A stretch of 64,000 nt of DNA from Actinospica robiniae DSM 44927 (GCF_000504285.1 NZ_KI632511.1:741372-805371), one strand, 5' to 3'. Numbered from the stretch's first letter, positions 35,013-43,743 are shown. Program-made: numbers and translations. Notes: generated from the letters alone by a model not told the origin.

Positions 35013-36124
35013 CAGCAGTAGACCTGCTCGATCAGATCGCGTACGGGCGGGTTGCGATGGCGAGTGAGCATCTCGGCAGTCAGCCGGTACGGGTCGACGT
35101 GTTGCTTCGCACCGGTATACCTGCCCACGTATTTCGCCAGCTCGGCGCCGGACGGCGCGGCGTCGTACTCGGTCGCCGCAAGCAGCCGCCCGGCCCGATC
35201 CACGGTCCGGCGCAGCACCTCTGCGCGGAACGATTCGCTACTGCCCTTGCCCAGTACGGCGATGAAGTGCATGCGCATTCCCAGTTTCAGTGCCTCCGCG
35301 CCAGAACCGTCGCATGCCGCGAGCATCGCAGGCAGCGTGTGCCCCTGCCAGCCGCCGTGCCGACTCGCTTTGACCACGCCGTCGATCGGTACCCGGTCCA
35401 GCGAAACCCTCACCGCGTTCGCGCCGAGGGCGCCGAGTACTCGCTGCAACAACACGTAGTCCTCTGTCAGCTCCCGATCGTGTACCAGCACGATCTCTTC
35501 ATAGCGCGCCGCCGACGGCACCAACTCCCGCAGCGTCCCCGCGAGATAGTTCGGCTGGCCTTCGGGCGAGACGATCTGACGCAGCGGCAGGCCATACCTC
35601 GTCCCGTCCAGATAGACCGGGCCGCCGTGATTCCGGCCGTCCAGACACAGGTATTGGCCCGCGAGCGTGTCGAGGAGTTCGGGCAGGTCGATCCCGGGCG
35701 GCTGGATCCGGGTCAGTCCGGGGTCGTGCATGCCGAGCTGCGCGTAGTATCCCGTCCACAGCCTCAGCAGCCGGGCGCTGGCCGGGTGCACCCATCCGCT
35801 CTCCTCGACGGCGCGCAGGTAGGGCTTGAGCGCAGCGAAGGGCACCCGGCCGGGTTCCGCCTGGTAGCGGATGTAGAGCTCTCCAAGCTGCTCTTCGCCG
35901 TATGCGGCGTAGTCGAGGTCACCGAAGGTGCGGTCCAGGTACTCCCAGAAGCCGAGTGTCTGCCGAGTCGTGCTGGACGTCGTGATGCTGTAGTGGTAAT
36001 CCACTTCGGCGACGAGGGCGGTGGCGCGGCGCATCACGTCCACCCACAACAGGCCCTTGATGTGACTGGGAGTCAGGGCTTTGGTCGGCGACACGGTGAC
36101 CGGCGCTATCAGGACCCTGGTCAT
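35012..36124 (-). CDS. operon protein of unknown function (DUF6002-like)
   Basis: A 370-residue soluble protein beginning MTRVLIAPVTVSPTKALTPS. Notable stretches are HIKGLLWVDVMRRATALVAE, FWEYLDRTFGDLDYAAYGEE, YLCLDGRNHGGPVYLDGTRY and RYEEIVLVHDRELTEDYVLL. It lacks nucleotide-binding or membrane motifs. It resembles what is called DUF6002 in actinobacteria; enzymatic activity is not known. The start at 36124 is 46 bp after the methyltransferase stop, and its end overlaps the next start by one base. Confidence 0.6.
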   Translation of the reverse strand: MTRVLIAPVTVSPTKALTPSHIKGLLWVDVMRRATALVAEVDYHYSITTSSTTRQTLGFWEYLDRTFGDLDYAAYGEEQLGELYIRYQAEPGRVPFAALKPYLRAVEESGWVHPASARLLRLWTGYYAQLGMHDPGLTRIQPPGIDLPELLDTLAGQYLCLDGRNHGGPVYLDGTRYGLPLRQIVSPEGQPNYLAGTLRELVPSAARYEEIVLVHDRELTEDYVLLQRVLGALGANAVRVSLDRVPIDGVVKASRHGGWQGHTLPAMLAACDGSGAEALKLGMRMHFIAVLGKGSSESFRAEVLRRTVDRAGRLLAATEYDAAPSGAELAKYVGRYTGAKQHVDPYRLTAEMLTRHRNPPVRDLIEQVYC

Positions 36125-36170
36125 CGAGGCACTCCTGTTCTCCCGTTCGCCGTGGCCTGCCGCATCTCCG

Positions 36171-37052
36171 TCAGGCCCGGATTCCGTGGACGTAGAAGAC
36201 GCGGGGGACTCCGGGCGCGTCCCTGGGCGGCACCTCGTCTCGCCACCGGCCGTAGTGCGCACCGGGCTCGCCGGGTTGGGCCGCGACCGCGTCGAATCCG
36301 GCCGCCCGCAGCAGCTTCTCCGGTTCGTCGCAGCCCGAGATCCAGGGTGATCCCCACGCGGCGAACAGCTCGAGCAGTCGGGCGGTCGACGGCGCGGTGA
36401 GCGCAGCCTCGTTGACCAGGTCGCAGGCGAGTTCGCTGCCGGCCGCGCAGAGCTCGCCGATCTCGCCGAGCAGCCGGCGCACCTCCTGCTCGGCAAGGTA
36501 GTAGAGCAGGCCTTCGAGGATCCAAACGCTGGGCCGGTCGGGGTCGAAGCCGGCATCGACCAGGCCCGTGGGCCAGCCGGCGTCGACCAAATCGGCATGC
36601 ACGGTCACGCGGGCGACGCCCGAGGCGGCGTCCTGCCCGGCGAGTGCGGCTTCTTTGTGCGCGAGCACCTCCGCACGGTCGAGCTCGAAGATCCGCACGG
36701 GACGAGGCCACGCCAGCCGGTAGGCCCTGGTGTCCATTCCGGCCGCCGCGATTACCACCTGCTCGACCTCGCCTCGCCCGACGGCCGCGATGGCCCAGTC
36801 GTCGATGAACCGAGTGCGAATCGCGTTGTAGTCGGCGGTGTTCGGCAGCCGCAGCCCGTCGGGTTGCGGTGTTTGCCGCTGTGCCGCGGTGGTCGCGGCC
36901 ACCTCGTCGAACAGAGCGAAACCGGCCTCGCCCGCCAGCGATTTCGCATACGGGTCGTGATACAGCCGGTCCGGGCGGGAGCTTTCCACGGCCCGGAGGG
37001 CGGTGGTGAGCAACGCCGTTCGGGCGACCGCGTCGAACCCTGACGGGCTCAT
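36171..37052 (-). CDS. SAM-dependent methyltransferase, LCM/PPM family
   Basis: A 293-residue class I methyltransferase. SAM-binding motif VVIAAAGMDTRAYRLAWP carries the GxDTR signature of leucine-carboxyl-methyltransferase relatives. Acidic FELDRAEVLAHKE and VWILEGLLYYLAEQEV are further family motifs. Members methylate carboxylates or hydroxyls of small molecules. The ATG at 37052 overlaps the GH3 stop by four bases (ATGA). In this operon it could esterify the acid handled by the GH3 enzyme, or its conjugate. Confidence 0.85.
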   Translation of the reverse strand: MSPSGFDAVARTALLTTALRAVESSRPDRLYHDPYAKSLAGEAGFALFDEVAATTAAQRQTPQPDGLRLPNTADYNAIRTRFIDDWAIAAVGRGEVEQVVIAAAGMDTRAYRLAWPRPVRIFELDRAEVLAHKEAALAGQDAASGVARVTVHADLVDAGWPTGLVDAGFDPDRPSVWILEGLLYYLAEQEVRRLLGEIGELCAAGSELACDLVNEAALTAPSTARLLELFAAWGSPWISGCDEPEKLLRAAGFDAVAAQPGEPGAHYGRWRDEVPPRDAPGVPRVFYVHGIRA

Positions 37053-38734
37053 GCTCGCGCCTCGCTGCCCAGGGTGAGTAGCCGTGCCCACGCCGCATCA
37101 TCGCGCTCGAACACCCTGTCTTTGACCTGCGCGGGCCGAGTGCCGGCTTCGACCCGGGCCTGCCATTGCACGTCGAAGGCATCTCGGGCGAGCACATGCA
37201 GCGCCGGCGGATCCAAACGCCCGGCGGTTCTGGCCGACGCGTAGCCCGAAGCCACATCGCGCAGCGCGGCGTCCACCGACGACGCCAGCTCCCTGACTTC
37301 GACGGCGCCGAACGGGCTGTGCGGCGCCAACGCGAACTCGTAACGCGGCCTCGTCTCCCCGGGCGGCGATACGGCCCTGCAGGAGGCGTTGCGGACCTCG
37401 AGGCCCTGCGCGCCGAGCGCGGTCTGCAGCGCGCGTACCACGTGAGACTCGCGCAGCCGTTCGCCGGCCACGTCGGAGCGATTGCCCCGTCCGGCGTACG
37501 AGATCCGCGGCATCGCGCCCACCCGGTCGACGACGCGAACGACGTCGCCGAGCGCGTATCGGTACAGCCCGCCGATGTGGCTGAGTACCACGTGGTACTC
37601 GCGGCCCACCTCCAGCTCGTCGAACAACAGCGTCGTGGAGTCCGGCCGCACGTCTTCGTCCGCGTCGACGAACTCGTGGAACGCCGCGGTGATCGCCGCC
37701 GAGCCTGCCGTGAGGTGCCGGTCGAGCGCGACCCCGACGAAGCCCTCCGACGCGGCGACCGGGGCGGGAAGTACGGTCACGCCCGGTCCGAAACTCTCCT
37801 TGAGCCGCGGCAGGTACAGCGAGGCCAGCCCGGTGGTCCAGCAGAACAGAAGCTTGAAGTTCGGCCAGACGTGCGCCGGACGCAGAGTGCCGGAGTACTC
37901 TGCCATCCGCTCCAGCTGTGCGGCGCGTTCCGGGTTCGGTGTCCCGTGGCGGTGGCCGCCGAGCGTGCCGTCGTGCAGCTCTCGTACGATGCGCGGCCAC
38001 CACTGCTCGAGCTGGTAGGGGACTGCTGCGACCATCGCCGGATTGATCCCGATGACGCAACGTACGTCGTGCTCGACCGCCAGGCGCAGCCGCAGGTAGG
38101 CCTTCTCCAGATAGTCGCCCTCGTCGACGGGGACCGGCAGCACGCCCCACGGTGCTCGCGAACCGGGCTCGGCGGAGAGCGGCTCGCCGAAGGCCTGGCC
38201 GAAGTCGACCTGGCTGGCGCCCAGATGCGGCCGCCCGGAGGCGGTGGTCCCGGTGCGGCTGACCGGATCGTGCTTGAGGTTGAGGGTGCTCTCGTCGCGC
38301 GAGACGACTTCGGGGAAGTGCTCGACGATGTTGGCCCATGCCGCGTAGTACGGTGGAAAGAACCCGGTGCGCATGAACTCGCGGGTGATCGGGATCTTCT
38401 TGCTGTCACCGGTGCTGCCGCTGCTCTTGAAATACACGACCGGGTCGTCCGCCGAAAGGACCCCGGCTTCGCCCCCGGCGGCCCGATCGATCCACGGCGC
38501 GAGCGCGTCGTAGTCGCGGATCGGGACCGCGGCACGGTAGCTCTTCCAGTCGCGGATGTTCTTGAAGCCGTGTTTCAGCCCGAAGGCCGTCTCGGCGTTC
38601 GCGGTCAGCAGTCCGGTCAGCACCCGCCGTTGGGCCTCGTGCGGCGAACGGAGTGCGCACTGCAGCGCATCGCGTTCGGCCAGCACCCGTTGCCGATAGG
38701 GCTCGAAGTGCTCAGCCGACGACTTCGACGACAT
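37049..38734 (-). CDS. GH3-family acyl-adenylating / amino-acid conjugating enzyme
   Basis: A 561-residue member of the GH3 auxin-responsive-promoter family (not a glycosidase). It has the ATP-binding SSGSTGDSKKIPIT, a mid-domain GPGVTVLPAPVAASEGFVG and the C-terminal HIGGLYRYALGDVVRVVDRV motif typical of plant JAR1/GH3 synthetases, which link carboxylic acids to amino acids through acyl adenylates. The start at 38734 is set by GAGGAGGG four bases upstream. It overlaps the kinase-like gene by 23 bp and the methyltransferase by 4 bp. Bacterial homologues are little studied; substrate unknown. Confidence 0.85.
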   Translation of the reverse strand: MSSKSSAEHFEPYRQRVLAERDALQCALRSPHEAQRRVLTGLLTANAETAFGLKHGFKNIRDWKSYRAAVPIRDYDALAPWIDRAAGGEAGVLSADDPVVYFKSSGSTGDSKKIPITREFMRTGFFPPYYAAWANIVEHFPEVVSRDESTLNLKHDPVSRTGTTASGRPHLGASQVDFGQAFGEPLSAEPGSRAPWGVLPVPVDEGDYLEKAYLRLRLAVEHDVRCVIGINPAMVAAVPYQLEQWWPRIVRELHDGTLGGHRHGTPNPERAAQLERMAEYSGTLRPAHVWPNFKLLFCWTTGLASLYLPRLKESFGPGVTVLPAPVAASEGFVGVALDRHLTAGSAAITAAFHEFVDADEDVRPDSTTLLFDELEVGREYHVVLSHIGGLYRYALGDVVRVVDRVGAMPRISYAGRGNRSDVAGERLRESHVVRALQTALGAQGLEVRNASCRAVSPPGETRPRYEFALAPHSPFGAVEVRELASSVDAALRDVASGYASARTAGRLDPPALHVLARDAFDVQWQARVEAGTRPAQVKDRVFERDDAAWARLLTLGSEARA

Positions 38735-39359
38735 GGTCCCTCCTCGTGATCCGTCGTATCGCTTCCACCGTGGGACCGACACCCTGCGTCGGCGCGGGCA
38801 TGTCCACGGCGACGGCCCCGACCTCCCGCAGCATCAGCTCGCGCAGGTCGGTCTGGAACCGGCGGAAGCCCTCCCAGGTGGGGGCCGCGCCGTAGTACTC
38901 GAAGGGATTGAGCCGTGAGCCCTGGCCGCTGCGCTTCCAGGCGGTCTCCGGGGGCACGTCGAGGTAGATCACCCGGCTCGGCTGCGGAAACGAGCGCCAC
39001 CAGGCGAACAGCTGCTCGTTGACCATGCCCTTGAGCAGGCACTTGGCCAGGATCTTGTAGTAGTAGGAATCGGTGACGACCGGCCGGCCCGGCGACGCCC
39101 GGACGGTTCGATCCCGCAGGTAGACCACAGAGGCCTGCAACAGCGTCACCAGGAAGTCCGGCGAGTAGGCGGTTTCGATCCCCGGCAGCCCTCGGCCGAC
39201 GAATCCATCCCGGAGATCGTCGACCAGCGAGCACTCCGGCTCGACGAACTCGCGATCGTAGGAGACGCACTGCCAGCCGTCCGCCGACAAGGCGGCGAGT
39301 ACCGAGGACTTCCCCGCGTAGTCGGGGCCGAGCAGGACTATGAAATCCGGGGACGGCAT
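38712..39359 (-). CDS. P-loop kinase-like protein (thymidylate-kinase fold)
   Basis: A 215-residue protein with Walker A LLGPDYAGKSS, a DRE motif (VSYDREFVEPE), VVTDSYYYKILAKC, and the lid-like WKRSGQGSRLNPFEYYG. The fold resembles thymidylate kinases, but the substrate-site residues differ and a small-molecule substrate is likely. It is the first gene of the operon. A GTG at 39371 would add four residues; the ATG at 39359 is preferred because it gives better spacing to upstream purines. It may phosphorylate the substrate or product of the GH3 enzyme. Confidence 0.75.
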   Translation of the reverse strand: MPSPDFIVLLGPDYAGKSSVLAALSADGWQCVSYDREFVEPECSLVDDLRDGFVGRGLPGIETAYSPDFLVTLLQASVVYLRDRTVRASPGRPVVTDSYYYKILAKCLLKGMVNEQLFAWWRSFPQPSRVIYLDVPPETAWKRSGQGSRLNPFEYYGAAPTWEGFRRFQTDLRELMLREVGAVAVDMPAPTQGVGPTVEAIRRITRRDHVVEVVG

Positions 39360-39477
39360 CGCCCTCGCCACCTTCCTCCCACGGACCGCCGGTCTTGGTC
39401 ACAGATGAGTCAACGTAGCCGAGCCGCCGAAGAAAGTGCTCTGATTCACGGAAACCCCGGACCTCGCGGCGGCGCTT

Positions 39478-39493
39478 CCGGTCCCGGGACCGG
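39478..39493. terminator. self-complementary hairpin after the TetR gene
   Basis: The 16-bp sequence CCGGTCCCGGGACCGG is a perfect palindrome 15 bp beyond the TetR stop on the minus strand. It lies between that gene and the GH3 operon and could end transcription. With no loop bases it would need to open its centre to fold. Confidence 0.35.
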
Positions 39494-39507
39494 GTTTCCC
39501 CCTGGAC

Positions 39508-40095
39508 CTAGGGCGAGGGGTCCGGATCGGCCTCGAAGGCGCGGATGGCGAGAGCGGCGAAGCGGCGGGACGCTTTGAGCCGGACGGCCGTCGACTTCGC
39601 CTCGATGCCGCTGTGCGCCGTGAGCATGAGGATCAGGTCGTCTACGGCGAAGTCGTCGCGCAGGCGGCCGGTCCGCTTGGCGCGAAGGGTGAGCTCGGCG
39701 ACCGAGGCGAGCGCGAACTCCCGTTCCGCGGCGAAGTCCACCGCGACCGGATAGGCCGAGAGGAACGCCGCCGTGAAACCGCGGTCCCGGGCGTGCAACT
39801 CGCAGATCCGCTCGAACAGGAGGCGAAAGCCGCGCCACGGGTCCGGGTCCGCGAGGGCCTCCTCGACCAGGGCGTGACACGCGTGGAACTGGTCCCGGAA
39901 GGCCTCGAGTGCCAGCGCCTCCTTCGTCGGGAAGTGCCGGTAGAGCGTGGCGGGCCCGACCCCGGCCCGCCGTGCGATCTCGCGCATCGGCACCTTCAGG
40001 CCGTCGTCGGCGAACACCGCACGAGCCGCCTCCAGAATGCGGCGGCGGTTGTCCTGCGCGTCGGACCGGGGAGTTCGAGGCAAAAGGTCGCTCAC
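39508..40095 (-). CDS. TetR-family repressor of the adjacent oxidoreductase
   Basis: A 195-residue protein. HTH domain: NRRRILEAARAVFADDGLKV, then MREIARRAGVGPATLYRHFP. The C-terminal domain is SBP-type (HARDRGFTAAFLSAYP). Possible GTG starts are 40104 and 40095; the 40095 start is preferred because purines precede it and the TTG at 40113 would place the start inside the operator. It is divergent from the quinone-oxidoreductase-like gene with a perfect dyad between them. Confidence 0.82.
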   Translation of the reverse strand: MSDLLPRTPRSDAQDNRRRILEAARAVFADDGLKVPMREIARRAGVGPATLYRHFPTKEALALEAFRDQFHACHALVEEALADPDPWRGFRLLFERICELHARDRGFTAAFLSAYPVAVDFAAEREFALASVAELTLRAKRTGRLRDDFAVDDLILMLTAHSGIEAKSTAVRLKASRRFAALAIRAFEADPDPSP

Positions 40096-40112
40096 CTGTC
40101 TCACTTTAGCCA

Positions 40113-40132
40113 AACGGACGGGGGCGTCCGTT
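40113..40132. promoter_or_regulatory. operator between TetR and the oxidoreductase
   Basis: AACGGACG (40113-40120) and CGTCCGTT (40125-40132) are perfect inverted arms with four bases between. Another CGTCCG follows at 40135-40140. Size and place fit a TetR dimer site. Confidence 0.65.
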
Positions 40133-40192
40133 AGCGTCCGGGGGTGTGGACGGGTTCCGTGCCAAGGCGCGGCTCAACGTAAGGGGACGAGG

Positions 40193-41155
40193 ATGAAGGC
40201 AGTCACGATCGAATCTTTCGGAACCGCCGACGGGATGGCGCTGATCGAGCTTCCCGTCCCGGCGCCGGCCGAAGGAGAGGTGTTGATCGCCGCGACCGCG
40301 ATAGGAGTCGGCGGGGTCGATGCCGTGATCCGCCGCGGCTTGCTCGCCGGTTACGGATTCAAACCCGGCCATATCCTCGGCAGCGAAGTGGCCGGCACGG
40401 TGACGGCTGTCGGCCCCGGTGTCGACACAGCGTGGATCGGCCGGCGGGTGTGGGCGTTCACCGGATTGGGGGGCGGGTACGCCGAATGCGCGCTCGCTCA
40501 GGTGACCGAGATCCTTCCGCTCCCGGTGGAACTATCCGACGTCGCCGCCGTAACGTTGGGTGGTTCCGGCGTGGTGGCGCACTTCGGGCTCGCCCACGCA
40601 CGCTTCGCACCGGGCGAGTCCGTACTCGTTCGCGGTGCGGCCGGCAGCATCGGGATCTCCACGGTCGAGCTCGCGATTCGTGGCGGCGCCGGTGTGGTCG
40701 CCGTGACGACCTCGTCGGAGGAGCGCGGTGCTCGCCTTCGTGCGCTCGGCGCGACGCACGTCCTGGACCGAGACGGGTCGTCGAGAGATGGCGCGCCAGA
40801 CGCTTTCGACGTCATCATCGACGTCGTCGCGGGCTCGGCGCTGCCCGCGTTCCTCGACCGGCTCAAGCCGAACGGCCGCCTGGTGGTCGTCGGCGTCGTC
40901 GCGGGCATGCCGCCGGCCGACTTCGGGATAACGCTGATGACGGCGTTTCGCAAGTCCCTGTCGTTCGCCACCTTCAGCGCCGACACCGTAGCCACAGCCG
41001 ACCGGCATGCCGTGCGATCGGCGCAGTTCGCGGCCGCGGTGCGCGGCGAGCTGCACGCGGTGGTCCACGAGGTGCTCCCGCTGGCGCAGGCGGCGCGGGC
41101 GCACCAGGCGATGGACGCGGGTGCGGTGTTCGGCCGGATCGTGCTGACACCGTAG
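40193..41155 (+). CDS. zinc-independent MDR-family NADPH oxidoreductase (quinone-reductase type)
   Basis: A 320-residue medium-chain reductase. N-terminal GroES-like domain with GHILGSEVAGTVTAVGPG. The Rossmann domain has VRGAAGSIGISTVELAIRGG and VTTSSEERGARLRALGATHV. The cysteine/histidine zinc ligands of alcohol dehydrogenases are missing, as in quinone/enone reductases. AAGGGGACGAGG before the ATG sets the start. Probably induced when the TetR partner binds an electrophilic or quinone-like ligand. Confidence 0.87.
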   Translation: MKAVTIESFGTADGMALIELPVPAPAEGEVLIAATAIGVGGVDAVIRRGLLAGYGFKPGHILGSEVAGTVTAVGPGVDTAWIGRRVWAFTGLGGGYAECALAQVTEILPLPVELSDVAAVTLGGSGVVAHFGLAHARFAPGESVLVRGAAGSIGISTVELAIRGGAGVVAVTTSSEERGARLRALGATHVLDRDGSSRDGAPDAFDVIIDVVAGSALPAFLDRLKPNGRLVVVGVVAGMPPADFGITLMTAFRKSLSFATFSADTVATADRHAVRSAQFAAAVRGELHAVVHEVLPLAQAARAHQAMDAGAVFGRIVLTP

Positions 41156-41163
41156 CCGCCAGG

Positions 41164-41718
41164 CTACGCGGCCAGCCCCGCCATCGCGATCTCGAGGAAT
41201 TTGTCCATCAGCTCGGGCTGCGCTGCCCGCTCGCCCGCCCAGGCGAGGCCCGCCACCAGCGCGAGGAGTTCCTGGCCGGTCACATCCCTCCTGATCTGGC
41301 CGGCATCCTGTGCCCGGGTCAGCAGCCGTGCTCCGGCGGTGCGCATCGTCGCACACGAGGTGTGCAGACGGGAATCGGGGTCCTGCAGAGCCGCCATGAC
41401 TTCTTCCGGAAGGCCGCGGTAGGTGGCGGAGCCGACGGCGACTTCCCGGAGCCAGGTTCTGAGCGCATCGGCGGGCGGCGCCTGCGTCGCCAGTTCCTCG
41501 GCGCGTCGGCGCAGCCGGTCGAAGCGGTCATCGAGCACTGCCTCGAGGAGGGCCTCGCGGGTCGGGAAGTGACGATAGAGGGTGCCGATGCCGACGCCCG
41601 CCCGGCGTGCCACGTCGCGCAGGGAGGTCTGGATCCCGTTCTCGGCGAAGCATTGCGCGGCGACCGCGAGTAAGCGGTCGTAGTTCCGCCGCGCGTCTGA
41701 GCGCACCTGTCCGGGCAT
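41164..41718 (-). CDS. TetR-family repressor of the NmrA-like gene
   Basis: A 184-residue protein. HTH region: LLAVAAQCFAENGIQTSLRD, then VARRAGVGIGTLYRHFPTRE. The C-terminal domain matches the group that regulates NAD(P)-binding detoxification genes (ALRTWLREVAVGSATYRGLP). Start ATG 41718 has AAAGGA upstream. It ends only 8 bp from the convergent oxidoreductase and is divergent from the NmrA-like gene. Confidence 0.85.
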   Translation of the reverse strand: MPGQVRSDARRNYDRLLAVAAQCFAENGIQTSLRDVARRAGVGIGTLYRHFPTREALLEAVLDDRFDRLRRRAEELATQAPPADALRTWLREVAVGSATYRGLPEEVMAALQDPDSRLHTSCATMRTAGARLLTRAQDAGQIRRDVTGQELLALVAGLAWAGERAAQPELMDKFLEIAMAGLAA

Positions 41719-41744
41719 GCCGATCCTTTCCGGTCCGCGTGCGG

Positions 41745-41789
41745 TTGACAACCGGAGCGGTACTCCGTATGTTTCGGAGCGGCGCTCCG
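41745..41789 (+). promoter_or_regulatory. NmrA-gene promoter overlapped by two TetR operators
   Basis: TTGACA (41745-41750), 17 bp and TATGTT (41768-41773) form a near-consensus promoter. Two dyads overlap it: CGGAGCGGTACTCCG at 41753-41767 fills the spacer, and CGGAGCGGCGCTCCG at 41775-41789 covers the transcription start. They are 22 bp apart, two helix turns, which suggests cooperative binding of two repressor dimers. Confidence 0.8.
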
Positions 41790-41862
41790 GTTGCTCCGCG
41801 CCGATGCTAGCAGCCGTCCGGATCTCCGCGCGCGTGCACGTACGCCGACCCCTGGAGGATTC

Positions 41863-42792
41863 ATGGCCACCACTGATCCCGTGTTCGTCCCCCTCGATCA
41901 GTCCGCCTACGCTTCGCCCGGCGCCGGCCGGATCGTGCTGGTTACCGGCGCCACCGGCAATCAGGGCGGGGCGGCCGCGCGCCACCTGCTCGGCGGCGGA
42001 TGGCAGGTCCGTGCGCTCGTGCGGGATCCCGATACCGCCGCAGCCCGGGTGCTCGCAGAACTCGGGGCTCACCTCGTCGTCGGCGACATGTCCGATCTCG
42101 GCTCCCTCGCTCGGGCGGCCGAGGGCGCCTACGGCGTCTTCAGCGTCCAGCCGGTGTTCCCCGCCGATCCGGATGAGGCCGCTGCGAAAGAGGTGGCGAT
42201 GGGCGTCAACGTCGCGCAAGCGGCGCGGACGGCCGGGGTCCGGCATTTCGTCTACGCCTCGGTGGGCGGCGCCGACCGCGAACCCGAGCCCTGGCACTGG
42301 AAGACGAAGGCCCGCATCGAAGCGCGCATACGCGGTCTCGGCCTGCCCAACACGATTCTGCGGCCGGTCATGTTCATGGAGAACCACGCGAGCCGCGGCC
42401 CGTACGGGGCGACGGTCGAGGCGGCGCTCATCCGAGCCATCGCGCCCGGTGCCCGTGTACAACTCATCGCGGTCACCGACATCGGCGCGTTCGCCGCACT
42501 CGCCTTCGCCGACCCGGACCGCTTCCTCGGCCGGGAACTCGAACTGGCCGGGGCGGAACCGACGCGGGAACGGCTGGCCGCCGCGATCGGCAGCGCGCTC
42601 GGACGTCCGCTCGACCTCTCGCCGCTCGAGCCCGCGATCGCCCGGCGATACGGCATCGACCTGGACCGGGTCGGTTCCGCCGAGTTCGGCGGCTGGCAGG
42701 CGGACATCCCCGCGCTGCGCGCGCTGCATCCGGGTCTGCTCGACTTCGAGTCCTGGCTCGCCGCCGGCGGGTCGGCCAAGTTCAGGGCCTGA
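41863..42792 (+). CDS. NmrA-like NAD(P)-binding protein
   Basis: A 309-residue atypical short-chain dehydrogenase. Nucleotide-binding GATGNQGGAAARHLL; then GDMSDLGSLARAAEGAYGVF, HFVYASVGGAD and RPVMFMENHA. The tyrosine of the usual YxxxK pair is not evident, as in NmrA/HSCARG redox-sensor proteins. GGAGGA seven bases before the ATG sets the start. Repression by the divergent TetR protein is likely from the double operator. Confidence 0.87.
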   Translation: MATTDPVFVPLDQSAYASPGAGRIVLVTGATGNQGGAAARHLLGGGWQVRALVRDPDTAAARVLAELGAHLVVGDMSDLGSLARAAEGAYGVFSVQPVFPADPDEAAAKEVAMGVNVAQAARTAGVRHFVYASVGGADREPEPWHWKTKARIEARIRGLGLPNTILRPVMFMENHASRGPYGATVEAALIRAIAPGARVQLIAVTDIGAFAALAFADPDRFLGRELELAGAEPTRERLAAAIGSALGRPLDLSPLEPAIARRYGIDLDRVGSAEFGGWQADIPALRALHPGLLDFESWLAAGGSAKFRA

Positions 42793-42899
42793 CGGGACCA
42801 TCTCGGATTGATGGTCACCTCTTTGTTCCCGGGGTGTGGTGGTGGGGTTCGGGAGCCTGGTCTCGCTGGAGTTGCTCCTAGATCCTCTTCCGGCCTGCA

Positions 42900-42955
42900 A
42901 GGGGCAGTCTCAGTGAGATAAAGGTGGTCTTGTGTGTCTCGCTGAGACTGCCCCT
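42900..42955. terminator. 19-bp inverted repeat between convergent genes
   Basis: Arms 42900-42918 (AGGGGCAGTCTCAGTGAGA) and 42937-42955 are complementary except for one G-T pair, with an 18-nt loop. It separates the NmrA-like gene and the nucleotidyltransferase gene and can serve both strands as terminator. Confidence 0.7.
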
Positions 42956-42969
42956 CACCAGGTGTCTGC

Positions 42970-43743
42970 TCAGCGGGCGAATGACTCCGCGTAGGCCGCG
43001 AACGCGTAGGTGGTCTCGAGGCTGCCGGGCCGCGGCGGTTCGGCGGGGACCCAGCCGAGCGCTCGGTCTTCGATCACTTGGGTGAGCAGCGGGCGCCACG
43101 TCGGGTCGAGGTGTTCCCGGGCCCACTCCAGCGCGCCGCGTTTGGAGGCGACCCGCCCGGTGTGCAGGGTGTAGAGGACCCGGCAGTATTCGGTGACGGT
43201 GTAGCGCTGGGTCCAGGCCATCTCGAAGCGCGCCCATGTGCGCAGGTCCGCCATCACGTTGGGCAGCGCGGTACGCATCGACTCGCGCATGGCCTCGGGG
43301 TCGACCGCGTCGACGAGGTCGGTGATCGGGGGCCCGGCGAGGGTGATGCCGTGGTGGTGCAGGATCCAGCGGGTGTGCAGGGTGTTGCAGTGGGTGTCCC
43401 AGACCAGATCGCGGGAGCCGTGATTGCTGAACAGCCACGGCGTGCCGAGCCCGGCGGCGCTGCGCAACGAAGTGGTATCTGCGTACGAACCCTCCAGGTC
43501 CTTGGGCCAGTGACCCGGACGCGTCGGGATCTCGTCGTGCAGCCGGCGCAGGTCCGCCTCGACCACCCCGGTGGGCAGGACGTTGGTCGCGATGATGAAG
43601 TCGCAGTCGCTTAGCAGGTCGGCGGCGCCCAGGGCGAAGGAGCCCTGGAGGTAGGCGCCGACGAAAGTGTCGCCGAGGATTTCGCGCGCCGACCCGATCA
43701 GGTCCGCGAGGAGGATATCAAGGTCTTCAAACGGGGTGAACAT
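42970..43743 (-). CDS. aminoglycoside-adenylyltransferase-like nucleotidyltransferase
   Basis: A 257-residue protein. The nucleotidyltransferase motif YLQGSFALGAADLLSDCDFI gives the GS-x9-DxD pattern. A helical C-terminal domain (MAWTQRYTVTEYCRVLYTLH, RGALEWAREHLD) matches DUF4111-type adenylyltransferase partners of ANT(3'')/ANT(9). Many such chromosomal genes do not confer resistance, so the substrate is open. GGAG lies eight bases before the ATG. Confidence 0.78.
   Translation of the reverse strand: MFTPFEDLDILLADLIGSAREILGDTFVGAYLQGSFALGAADLLSDCDFIIATNVLPTGVVEADLRRLHDEIPTRPGHWPKDLEGSYADTTSLRSAAGLGTPWLFSNHGSRDLVWDTHCNTLHTRWILHHHGITLAGPPITDLVDAVDPEAMRESMRTALPNVMADLRTWARFEMAWTQRYTVTEYCRVLYTLHTGRVASKRGALEWAREHLDPTWRPLLTQVIEDRALGWVPAEPPRPGSLETTYAFAAYAESFAR

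Noticed and set aside
42900-42955. 19-bp inverted repeat as ends of a mobile element
   Set aside because: The arms are only 18 bp apart, there is no flanking duplication, and the place between two convergent genes fits a terminator better.
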